Below are positions 1 to 9,579 of a DNA stretch of 64,000 nt, in pieces. The notes beneath the pieces were generated by a model. That model was not told the origin of the DNA. It did no database searches and was given only the letters and a program-made list of their open reading frames with translations. Within the stretch, counting starts at the first letter, position 1, and every line of letters begins with the position of its first letter. The position numbers and the translations under genes are program-made. This DNA comes from Polyporus tsugae (lineage: Eukaryota > Basidiomycota > Agaricomycetes > Polyporales > Polyporaceae). The DNA is taken from the NCBI GenBank assembly GCA_024305745.1, contig JAHRBS010000010.1, positions 1,619,501 to 1,683,500 of the forward strand. The letters run 5' to 3'.

Positions 1-1428
1 GCGTCCCGAACACCGCGTCTACACTCCGTCAAGCTCTCCAGCGTCGGCCTCGATTGGCCAAACACCCTGCTATGCTCCTCCCTCCGACATCTCGATGTAT
101 CACGCTGCGGCATGGACGGCGACAGCGAGCTGCAACCATTCCTATCGGCCATATGCATGCTACCTCACCTCGAAACCCTCTGCGCACACTGGACGCGCCC
201 TGCAACCGCCATGAATCCAGATCTGCCTCAGGCCCCGCCCCTCCCCGAAGAACACGAAATCGCCTCGTTTCCCCGTCTCAAACACGTCCATCTTTCCGGC
301 GGGAACCAGCGGATAGCCACCATTCTCATGTATACTCGCTGGTCGATCGAGACGCGTATGCACTTCACTGTCATCGACACCGTCGCCCCTGCCGAGAGAG
401 AGTACTTCCAGCTCGCCTTCCGCAGCCTCTTCTCAAAGGAAACCGTTCGCGGCGCTATGTACGCCTTCAACGGCTTCGGGGTCGATACCACTCTCCTCCT
501 GTGGTCTGTGGAGGGAAAGGTTACCGACAGGGAACCTCATACCGAGCTTGAAGAGCCCTTGAACTTGACAGGCAAAGAGATTCCCCCGCCCCGCCTTCAC
601 ATACACAGCGACAGCGACTCTCTGGATCATCCCATCCTCATGGCCCTCCAGGCGATCGACTTGTCGTACCTCCGCGTCCTCCTCGTCCTTGGCACAGCGA
701 CCGGGAGACAGTGGGCGAGCATGTTCCGGTCCGCCTCCCGCCTAGTCGCGCTCCGGGTAAAGGCCCAGGCTGCGTTCGGGCTTCCCGCGTTGCTCGCGGG
801 CGACGCACGCACGCTTAGCCCGCAGGACGTCAACCTTGCGATCCGCGCGGGACTCGACGAGTGGCACTGGCTTGAGTTCAACAGAGGCGGCGAGGGGGGC
901 GGCGCTACTAGCGACCTCATGCACGACGCGCAGGCGCGCGAGGACCTGGAGCTCAACGCGCACGCTGCCGAGGTGCTCAACGGTGCGGTTGCGACTGGTG
1001 TCGATCCCCTTGTCCAGGCCGGCAACGGGGACGGGAGTGGCGGAGATGAGGGCGGGGGCGACGACAAGACCCCTTCAAGCATCCTGTTCCCCAACCTGCG
1101 CGTCGTGCAGATCGTCACGGTCGACATCGCATTGCCCGATGGGTGGGCGGGACCCCTACCGTACAAGCGTCCGGCGGTCATGGACCTGATGATGTACCAA
1201 GCGAAACACGCGAAGTATGGGCTGGATGTCGCCGCGCTGGCGCGGTGTCTGCGGATGCGGCGGGAGCAGGGTGCGGGCGAGCTGCTGTTGCTGGACTTCT
1301 GTGACTGCCATTGCGAGGACAAGGCGCAGCTCCAGCCGTTGGTCGGGCAAGGTGTGGATGTGAACTGGGACGGACAGTCTGTGTCGTCGGATCTGGAGAC
1401 TCGGGCTACGCTGTTAAATACTACTTAA
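1..1428 (+). CDS. F-box/leucine-rich-type protein, copy 1 (5' end beyond window)
   Basis: The frame is open from base 1 to a TAA at 1426-1428, so the N-terminus, including the expected F-box, lies upstream of the window; an internal ATG at 112 is not the true start. About 475 residues are visible. They align with copies 3, 4 and 5 of this array: an LRR-like stretch (LRHLDVS and PHLETL motifs, also in copy 4), then an Asp/Glu/Gly-rich linker, the motif 'KYGLDVAALARCLRMR' and a Cys pair DFCDCHCEDKAQLQPLV near the end. Fungal F-box proteins of this kind usually recruit substrates to SCF ubiquitin ligases; that role is inferred from the family. No break is seen in this part. It is the first member of a five-copy direct array. 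Confidence 0.8.
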   Translation, partial: ASRTPRLHSVKLSSVGLDWPNTLLCSSLRHLDVSRCGMDGDSELQPFLSAICMLPHLETLCAHWTRPATAMNPDLPQAPPLPEEHEIASFPRLKHVHLSGGNQRIATILMYTRWSIETRMHFTVIDTVAPAEREYFQLAFRSLFSKETVRGAMYAFNGFGVDTTLLLWSVEGKVTDREPHTELEEPLNLTGKEIPPPRLHIHSDSDSLDHPILMALQAIDLSYLRVLLVLGTATGRQWASMFRSASRLVALRVKAQAAFGLPALLAGDARTLSPQDVNLAIRAGLDEWHWLEFNRGGEGGGATSDLMHDAQAREDLELNAHAAEVLNGAVATGVDPLVQAGNGDGSGGDEGGGDDKTPSSILFPNLRVVQIVTVDIALPDGWAGPLPYKRPAVMDLMMYQAKHAKYGLDVAALARCLRMRREQGAGELLLLDFCDCHCEDKAQLQPLVGQGVDVNWDGQSVSSDLETRATLLNTT

Positions 1429-1772
1429 CCGTTCTTGATCAGGCTCATTAGTTCGTTCAAGATCTGTAGACTTAGTATGTAAATTACAAGATTGACTATT
1501 CGTGACTGCTAAACTTGTAGACTACTGCACCACGCCTTCTCTGTTAGCGAGTAACCCTGCGGCCTGAGGCGTGCGCGTGAATGTTTGCGTTCGACCACCT
1601 TCAAGTTTGAATAATATTTGAATGTTTGAACCTGCGATGGCTGGGTCATCGGCCCGGTCGCTGCCGGGCAAGACGCGCGAGTCGCGATGGGTCGCGACGC
1701 CTCTTGCCTTCAGCCATACCTCGCCGCTTCTTCCTTGGACCGCCTCAGCTCGAAGAGCACTCGACTGACACC
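1429..1772. other. Intergenic, F-box copies 1-2
   Basis: AT-richer than the flanking genes, with no open frame of note. It would hold the 3' end of copy 1 and the promoter of copy 2. No repeat or element was recognised. Confidence 0.5.
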
Positions 1773-3326
1773 ATGGACGTTGATGTCGACATTGAAGACG
1801 TGACAGATGATTTGACCTCAGATAACGGCAGCGAAGACTACACCTCCCGCAAAATGAGGGGGGAAGATGCTTCGAAAACTGATACGGACACGCCGTACGT
1901 CTCAGATTTCCAACGCATACCGCTGCATAGAAGGGGCCAAGTTGCTGATGAATTTCCAGTGAGCAGAAGAAGCTTAGGGAGCAGATAGCCTATCATGACA
2001 GCAAGGTGATTCAGCTCAAGCAGGCTCTCAACTTGCAACGGCCCATGATCGCAAAACTTCCTCCCGAGATCCTTGCCGAGATATTCTTGCACCAAGCCGC
2101 GATTGTGCGAGACGAGCGCGTCGCTCTGCACGAAGACCAAGGCGGCGCGGAGATCCATCGGTCGTTTTACGAGTGGACCAATGTCACGCAGGTATGCCAT
2201 CACTGGCGCGACGTTGCCCTCAAGTGCCCCCGCCTCTGGACCTGGCTCGCGTTCGAGGAGCATGTCCAATCCCAGTTCACCGATATGATCGCCGAGCGTT
2301 CGCACAAGCTTCCCCTCACCGTCGTCCTCACCATCAACTCGCAAACGATGCACTGCGAGGTCTGTCTCGACCCCGACGGGCAATACCAATACCCAGATAT
2401 TGCGTTATGGATGGTCAACAAGAAGCTTCTCCGCATCCGCCAGCTCGGTCTACCGTGTGTCATATGGTATGATACACCCCGAACGCGATGGTCCCGGCGA
2501 CACGCAATTGGAACAGTTGCTATCCTGCCAGCTCTAGGCAACCCCAGAGTCGAGTACCAAGCTGGACAACGCAGGTGCAACGTCCTCGCCAATGCCGACG
2601 GAAGGAGCATCTCCCCGGTTCACGTTCAGCGGTGCACTCGGTACTCGGTACCTTCCAGTGATCTTTGGCGCAGTCGATCTTTCCCATGTACACACTATCC
2701 ACGTCACGGACTTCGCGTCGGGCGACGAGTGGGTGCGTGTGCTGAAGAACGCTCCGAACGTAACCACTCTGTATGCGCACGGCATGGCGGCATTCGGCAT
2801 TCCGGCCATCCTCGCGAGCGGCGTCCCAGGCGACGTAGACCTCACGCTAGGTTCACCGATAGAAGCAAACGGCCAGTGGTTCTGGGCCGCGTTCACGGTG
2901 AACGATGGTACGGATGCTCTCCTCCCCGACGATGACGGAGACGGAGATCAAGTGATGACAGATGCTACTTCAGTGGAGCAACGGACACAAACCAAGACTG
3001 CGCCACTCTTCCCGTCTTTACGCGCCCTCAAGTTTGTCTCGGTCGACTTCCTTCTGACCGCGGACGCTGCGGCGGATGCGCACCGTGTAACTGAAGACGA
3101 CCTCTTGGCCTTTGAGGAGCGAGGACTCGAGTATGGTTTCGACGTTGAAGCCCTCGTGAAGAGCTTCCGCACGCGGTGGGCGCAGGGTGCGGCGGACATC
3201 GCTAGCGTGGAGTTCGCCGACGGTCTCTGTGGCGACATGGCCCAACTCATGTCGTTAGTCGCGACCGTGCCGGAGGTCAAGTGGGATGAGGAGCGCCTGG
3301 ACTCGGCGAGCCTTGAGTCGTCGTGA
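1773..3326 (+). pseudogene. F-box protein copy 2, internally deleted
   Basis: Exon 1 is 1773-1894 (start MDVDVDIEDV). Intron 1895-1959 has GTACGT at its 5' end and CAG at its 3' end and is phase 2, as in copies 3-5. Exon 2 from 1960 reads EQKKLREQIAYHDSKVIQLK, then the F-box (LPPEILAEIF, VTQVCHHWRDVALKC, LWTWLAF). After LLRIRQL (about 2450) the frame no longer matches the family. The family C-terminal part resumes in another frame from about 2538 (FTFSGALGTRYLPVIFGAVDL) and runs to a TGA at 3326. Roughly 150-200 residues of the LRR-like middle are absent compared with copies 3 and 4. A short intron ending at the TAG at 2535-2537 could restore the frame but not the missing middle. So this is either a truncated but spliced gene or, more likely, a decayed copy. 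Confidence 0.6.
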
Positions 3327-3792
3327 GCACTGTCTTAGACTAACTACTGTGTAGGTAAGCGAATGCCTTCTATCCTTGTTGTTTGTAATCCAAATTTACG
3401 CTGCATCTTCCCGCGCAGGAATCGAAGATGTCCACGAGGACTGTGACGAATATATCGAAGAATCTAACAGTGCTATGGTAATTCTTTGCGTGATGACATG
3501 TGTGTATATTTGTCAGTAAGGCGTACTACTGCGGCCCCTTCGAAGAGGACTCCTGCCTTAGCGCTCTCAGTAGAAATGTTTGTTTGTGTTAGGTCACGCA
3601 ACAATCACCTGATCGAGGTGTGCCCTGGAGACGCCCACGCTGAGTCCAACGACTCGATTTTGGACTTGTCCGACTTGACTTGTCGTCCGGCTTCATCCTC
3701 CTCGCCCTGGGTGCATGTCCCAGTAGCTGCTGCTCCCTCTCGGGCTTGGTTATATCTTCTTCCTTGAACCTTTTGCAAACTTGAGGAAAGTC
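3327..3792. other. Intergenic, F-box copies 2-3
   Basis: No supported gene. A 93-codon open stretch at 3486-3767 has no recognisable content. Presumed 3' end of copy 2 and promoter of copy 3. Confidence 0.45.
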
Positions 3793-5840
3793 ATGACGGT
3801 CGAGACGATTGGGTGTGCTACACATATGCCATATTTTCGACAATTTACCAATCTAACACTTCCACCCACACAGTACATTGACGGACACGCAGGAGCAGCA
3901 GATTACATTCCACCAAGCTGAATCTATCCGTCTCAAGCGTCTTTTCAATGAGCGCTCGCTTTTCAATGCCAAACTCCCCCCGGAGATCCTCATGCTCATT
4001 TTCCTGGAGTATGCCAGGTCCTTCCATCGGCGATACTTAGAATCGTGGTACGGTGACCCCAGCGAGCGCCTCCACGAGCCTTCGCACAAGTCCCTCTACC
4101 AGTGGATCAGGGTCTCGCAAGTTTGCAAGCACTGGCGCAAGGTCGCGCTCGACTGCGCCGAAATGTGGACCCTACTGGTGCTGGACGAGCGCATCCATCC
4201 TGCATTGTACAAGACCATCCTCGAGCGCTCTTGCGGCCTTCCCCTCACCATCATTTTCCATGCGACTCACAACTCCTTCTGTTGTGCGGGACGTTGTCAG
4301 CCGGAGACCCCGCGCGCGTTTAACTACGCCAAGGCGATGGATGTCTTTAGGCGGGTATTCTCGGACGCGCGCAACATAACTGTCTTCATAGACAGAGACG
4401 ACCATGCCGAAGTCTGGGAAGTATTGGGTGGTCTCAAGCAGGCAAAGCGGCTGCAGTCGCTTTGCATCGAGACGGTCGACTACATGCGACCACATGGGTT
4501 CGACCATCCGTCGAACGTGAGTGTCCCAGACGACCTCGTTGCGCCGTCATCGCTTCGTTCCCTTCAGATTTCCGGCGTCGTCTTCAGATGGTCGAACACC
4601 CTCCTTGGCCCAGACATACGGCATCTCGACCTCTCCCATCACTATTTTAGGGTGCTGCCGAGCGTGGACGAGTTATTGTCTGCCCTTCAGCGCATGCAGC
4701 AGCTCGAGACCCTCCTCCTTGATCAAGTACCCTCGGAAGCCTCGCTCCCAGAGGGCTATAGCCGCCGAGTCACCCTTCCGTGTCTTTGCCGGGTGCGCAT
4801 CCCGCTCAAGTCGGTAGCAAGCGCGACACTCCTTTCCTTTATGCAGCTGCCTCCTACGACGTCAGTGCACTTCTTCAGAAAGCCCCGTCAGTCTCTACCC
4901 AACAAAAAGAAACTCCCAGAGCGAACGATCGCAGCTCTCGTGAAAGCGGCTGTCGATATCCTGAAGGACCTCGATGTTTATGCCATTGATGAATCGTGTT
5001 TCTCGTCCCTGGAGTTTCCTTCGTGCAAACTCTGGGCAGCCCCCCCCCCCCTGCGACGTCGATGCCAGCGCGTCGCGGCCGTGGAGAGACATCGGCGCAA
5101 CGCCTTGCCGGCTGGAGTTCGATGCATCCCTCAGGGACCCAGTCATGGCGGCGGTCCTCGCGGCCATCGATTTACGGCGCGTGCACACGGTCAGCATCCG
5201 GGAAGACAGTAGCCAAGCAAGGTCGCTGCTGGAGAGCGTGCGTGGGGCCGAGAACTTGACCATTCTCAGGCTGAGTCGGGCAGTTTGCCTTCCCATCGGT
5301 GCGGTCCTCGCGGGATGGCGCCGTCCTCCATCGATGAAGTCGGGCGTAGATCCCGGTGGCGATGACGACGACTACCTCGATAATGTCCCCGACTGGTATG
5401 GATACGGCGACCCGGCCGATGGCGACCACATTCTCGATGAAGATTTCCACGACGACTCTGCCGCTTGCGTACCGGCATCTGACGGCGCATCCCAAACTGC
5501 AGCCATTTCGATCCTGCCGCTCTTCCCCCGACTGCGCACGCTGCATCTCTCCCAGTTCGACTTCCCGGTGTCCGGCCGGCGATCCCGTTCGCCCTTCCGG
5601 TTCTACAAACTCTGGTTTGAGTGTTGGAACGACGTCGAGTATGGGCTGGACGTTAGGGGCCTCGTGAAGGCTGTGCGGACGCGGATTGCGCGCGGGGCGG
5701 AGGAGGTCGTTCGTATCGAGCTCGATGACTGCCAGTGCAGGGAGCGGGAGCGACTCGTGCCGCTTGTTGAGGTCGTGCCGGAGGTGTGGTTGGAGGGGAA
5801 GAGGGTGACTGCGGAAGAGCTGGGGAGTTCGGATGCATAA
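3793..5840 (+). CDS. F-box/leucine-rich-type protein, copy 3 (frameshift in a C run)
   Basis: Exon 1 is 3793-3812 (MTVETIG). Phase-2 intron 3813-3873 carries a CTAAC branch-point motif. Exon 2 from 3874 reads TLTDTQEQQITFHQAESIRL, then the F-box (LPPEILMLIFLEYARSF, VSQVCKHWRKVALDC) and an LRR-like middle (LRSLQISGVVFRWSNTLLG, IRHLDLSHHYF). The frame runs into a run of 12 C at 5040-5051. Beyond it the family sequence continues one frame over: PWRDIGATPCRLEFDASLRD, GAENLTILRLSRAV, an Asp-rich linker, EYGLDVRGLVKAVRTR, DDCQCRERERLVPLV. It stops with TAA at 5838-5840. One C fewer would give a continuous protein of about 660 residues. The break is therefore either a homopolymer sequencing or assembly error, or a real slip that truncates the protein. 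Everything else looks intact. Role as an SCF substrate receptor is inferred from the family. Confidence 0.75.
5040..5051 (+). repeat. 12-C homopolymer inside F-box copy 3
   Basis: Twelve consecutive C lie exactly at the point where the reading frame of copy 3 shifts. The run is the only length-unstable tract in that gene. Confidence 0.9.
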
Positions 5841-5903
5841 GGTGGTGCTGCACACTGCGTTGTAGATCCAAGCAAGATAACTTACTAGTACAGTACTACT
5901 GTA

Positions 5904-6579
5904 CAGTAATACACCGGTCCTTCGGACAGTAAATCTAATTTGCCCTCCTGCGCCGTCCCGTGCTTATTTTCACCCAATCGGACCTGACCATGTTCATGAG
6001 GGCCTCGATGGCTACCATATACCAAAATTCTGTGAGATACAATGAGGATTCTGAACAGATCGAGTCCAATCTTTGCTTACCCCGTTATCGTGGTTCCCTC
6101 AGTCCTTCGGACACCTTGATTTTGCCTAATGCAGCGACATTTTCATCTAAGCGACAGTAGCCGACCAGAGCCGAGACACGGATATGGGAAATCAGCAAGT
6201 TAGCGCTCGTCCGGAGGAGCGTTGGATGCAAGTTTCAAGGTAAAATATGTGCTGTTTGCGTGTGCAGGGACAGAGCATCATGAAATGCTCATCAAAAGAA
6301 ACATACATACAGATGTGAGTCCTGAATGAGTCTTTGGTGGTGAGGCTGTCGTCGATCTTGAGCAATGCTCCGGACGAACTAATTTTGCCCTCAAAACCAC
6401 GCTAATTCAGGCATCGAAGAACAGCGGGGACGTGTTATGGGCCGAAACTCAAGGTTTGAGAATAGATAATACATTGCAGGATATCCATAACCAACTTGGA
6501 TGCAGGGGAACAGCGGGAGAATGGGAAAATGCGGACTGTCCGAAGGAGCCATGGTGTCCGAAGGACCGGTGTATTACTG
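5904..6579. mobile_element. Tc1/mariner-type MITE, 676 bp
   Basis: Ends are 25-bp inverted repeats (left begins CAGTAATACACCGGTCC at 5904; the reverse complement of the right end at 6579 begins identically), and each is flanked by TA (5902-5903 and 6580-6581). CAG termini and a TA duplication point to the Tc1/mariner superfamily. The interior has extra copies of the CCTTCGGACA motif and no transposase, so the element is non-autonomous. It lies between F-box copies 3 and 4. Confidence 0.8.
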
Positions 6580-6581
6580 TA

Positions 6582-7970
6582 GTATTACTCTTGCCCTAAC
6601 GTGTAAATGATGGTCATGCCAAAACCATGTGATCGTGGTTGCTACCCGAGCGAGGGCCATCACCGTTTTGGCGCGGATCTTACAGGGGATTGCAAGAGGA
6701 TTGCAATGTATTGTAATGTCATTTTATGTGATGTAATAATTGTGAACTCCCAATCTATCATAGTTACACTATGACGAGGTGGGGCTAGTTGCAAGTTGGT
6801 TGTAAGACACGGGTAAGTCAATGGCAATGAATGCCATGATGCCATCAAGTTGCAAGGTGCGCGAGGATGACCGACAATCCAAGGATTTCATTACTCTAGA
6901 TTTTATTCCAGGCTGATTGCGAACATCCAACTCGATAGGAATTGTGCCAAAATATGTATATTGTAGTAGCTACCAGCAATGGGCCATACATGAGAGAGAG
7001 AAGTGTTATCTACGTAGTACGGCCCCGTTACTCTACGGGTACTAGTAAGCAACCGGGAGCTCGCAATGGAGACTGTACGGCAACAATGGCGGTGATGGTG
7101 ACGGCAACGACGACATCGTCCATCAGTGATGGGCACCGGGGAGCTCCGGAGACAGGGGGGCAACACAACGACGAGGAGAGTCCGATGCCACCAGCGAGCG
7201 AGCATCCAGAGGAGTATCGTAGACGATCGCGAGAGCCTGATCATGAGCTCCAGCGAGAGAACGGAGACGCACCCCAGAGAAGCCAAGGCCAAAGACAAAG
7301 CCGACCCCAGTGTTTCCCAAGACAATGAGCACCGCCCTGGTATGGTATGAGGGACGTACCTTGGAGGCCTTGCATCCAGTGGTCTCGTCACACGAATTAG
7401 GGAAGAATTGAGGTAGGACTTACCGTATTCCTCGACGGCGTTGGGGTTGAAGTAAAGGAGAGAAATAACGAGTGAAGCGGAGGGGGGGTTTTTAAGGGAG
7501 CGCAATTGAAACCCCGGCGACGTGCTGTACAGTTCATGATTGAGGGCTCCAGCAGTTTGATGTGATGGGATGTGTACTTGCCAGAGCGTCGCAAGAGAAC
7601 GCAAGATAGTAAGTGGATACAAGAGGCTTGGGAGGAGGTTGCAAGCTGGTGGCAAGGCGGTTGCAAGCGCCCCTATCGTCTCAGCCGGTTGCGACCGGCC
7701 CAAGGATTCCGGCCGACTTACATTGCATTATAATCAATATCAAATCATTGCTTGCACGGTAAGCTGATTATTAACGGCAGAATTATTACCTGCCTTGCCA
7801 CTTTGCGGCCGTTTTGGTGATGGCAAAATAAGAGACGTTGCCTCTCTCTTCGTCTTATGTATGCATATAGTCACGGTAAGTATGCAGCTGGCACGAATTA
7901 GCCTCCGCCGCTGTCTGTGAGCTTACTCTCCGCTGACATTCCGTCCGAGGATATCGCTCTCCCTCACGCA
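6582..7970. other. Intergenic upstream of F-box copy 4, possible old TIR element
   Basis: No supported gene. A 266-codon open stretch on the minus strand (6903-7703) is hydrophobic and low in family character, and is treated as chance. The region has several TTGCAAG motifs near 6687, 6789, 6849, 7639 and 7660, and an imperfect inverted pair (CCATCACC..GGC at about 6656-6676 and 7807-7826). These could be the ends of a degraded element. No target-site duplication was seen. Confidence 0.35.
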
Positions 7971-9579
7971 ATGGACATGGCCGCAAAGAAGGGAAAACTT
8001 CAAGCTGGTTTGGTGATTGACACCAGGTGCGTTCGCAATAGCAGCTCTTTCATTCCAGCATCTCCAGTGAATGACTAACTTCAGTGTAGCCCCCGATGTG
8101 CACAACCAAATTGCCTATCACAATGCAGAAGCCCTCCGCCTCAAGTATATGTATAACACAAGCTCCCTTCTCGCCAAACTCCCCCTACATGTCCTTGCCC
8201 TTATCTTCCTCAACCACGCCACCTGGTTTTATGAGAATCATCTCAAGTGGTGGCGTTGTTGGGAAGATTGTTGCTCAATACAGTCGCCAGCCCACAAGGA
8301 ACTCCACAAATGGATCTATGTATCCCACGTCTGCCGGCGCTGGCGGGCTGTCGCTCTCGACTGCGCACCGCTTTGGACGACACTCGTTTTCGACGAGCGC
8401 ATACACCCAGACCTCCTCAGGACCATCCTCTCCCGCTCTCGCGGCTTGCCTCTCAACCTCGTCCTCCATGCAACCCGAGGGCGACACTGCATTGGTTGTG
8501 TGCCATCGGACGGCCGGGTCGAGAAATTCGGCGAGTCGATCGACATATTCAGGGAAGTGCTCCCTCGTGCACGGGAACTTTCTGTCTTTAGCAACCTGGA
8601 CGACGATACCGACGTCTGGGACACGTTGAAAGACCTTGGATCCGCCAATCGATTGGGGCACCTGTGCATCGAGGGCTTGCACTACGAGGGCCTTCACGGT
8701 CAAGATAAGTTGGTGCAGCTCCCAGATGACGCCATCGCTGCTGGGTGGCATCCCTCCCTGCGCACGCTCAGGATCTCCGGAGTCAGGTTTAACTGGTCGA
8801 ACATATTCCTCGGCCCGACACTGCGTCACCTTGACGTCTCTCGCTCCGTGTCACTCAATGAAGACACGGACATGGATTCGTTGTTGCTCGCATTGTCACG
8901 TATACCCCACCTCGAAACCCTCAAGCTCGACAGTTTACCACCCCTCCCATCGCCAGACGATAGCCCAGCCCAGCAAGAGTATCCGAGGACAGCCCTGCCG
9001 CGTCTCCGCAAGCTGCGACTGCAGATGAAGGACGAGGGCATTGCAGACTTCTTGTCCAGGCTCGAGCTCCCTAGGACAGCATCTGTCCATTTCTTTGCGG
9101 AGTCAAGTGACCTGCCCCGCAACGTAGAAGAGAGGGCCGACATACCAGAGGCCACCATCGAGGGGCTTGTGCGTGCATCGGTGGACCTTCTCCAAGGTGC
9201 ATTTCCCTGCGCCATCAACCACCGCGGCCGGACCTCAGATTGGTGGGAGCGGCGCACCCCTCCGCACACCGCAATATGGGCGACGGAATCTCCGGTGCCC
9301 ACTGACAGTCCTCTACTGCCAGCGCAACCATGGAAGACAATCTGTGCGACTCCATACAGACTCAAGTTTGCTGCACACCTGGACGATTCCCTCATGACAG
9401 CGGTCCTCGCAGCCATCGATCTCCGCCATCTCCGAATGGCTGCCATCTGGGACACGGGGATCTCGAATGGCCGCGCACTAGTGGAGAGTGTGCGGCGTGC
9501 AGAGAACCTGACCACCCTCTGCCTCCAGCGCCACGTATCCATCAGGAAAAACACCCTGGGCTATTTAGCTCTAAATTAG
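7971..9579 (+). CDS. F-box/leucine-rich-type protein, copy 4 (5' part, truncated by insertion)
   Basis: Exon 1 is 7971-8026 (MDMAAKKGKLQAGLVIDT). Phase-2 intron 8027-8084 runs GTGCGT to CAG with branch point TGACTAAC; the ATG at 8071 is part of that branch point, which is why 7971 is chosen as start. Exon 2 from 8085 reads VAPDVHNQIAYHNAEALRLK, then the F-box (HVLALIFLNHATWF, VSHVCRRWRAVALDC), an LRR-like middle (LRTLRISGVRFNWSNIFLG, LRHLDVSRS) and the C-terminal motif ICATPYRLKFAAHL. The family match ends at 9539 (RHVS); the next 13 codons to the TAG at 9577-9579 come from an inserted element. The rest of the gene lies at 11997-12531. Joining 7971-8026, 8085-9539 and 11997-12531 keeps the frame. 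Confidence 0.8.

Noticed and set aside
6903..7703. 266-codon open frame on the minus strand
   Set aside because: No domain or family resemblance, repetitive hydrophobic composition, and it overlaps a possible eroded element; likely chance.
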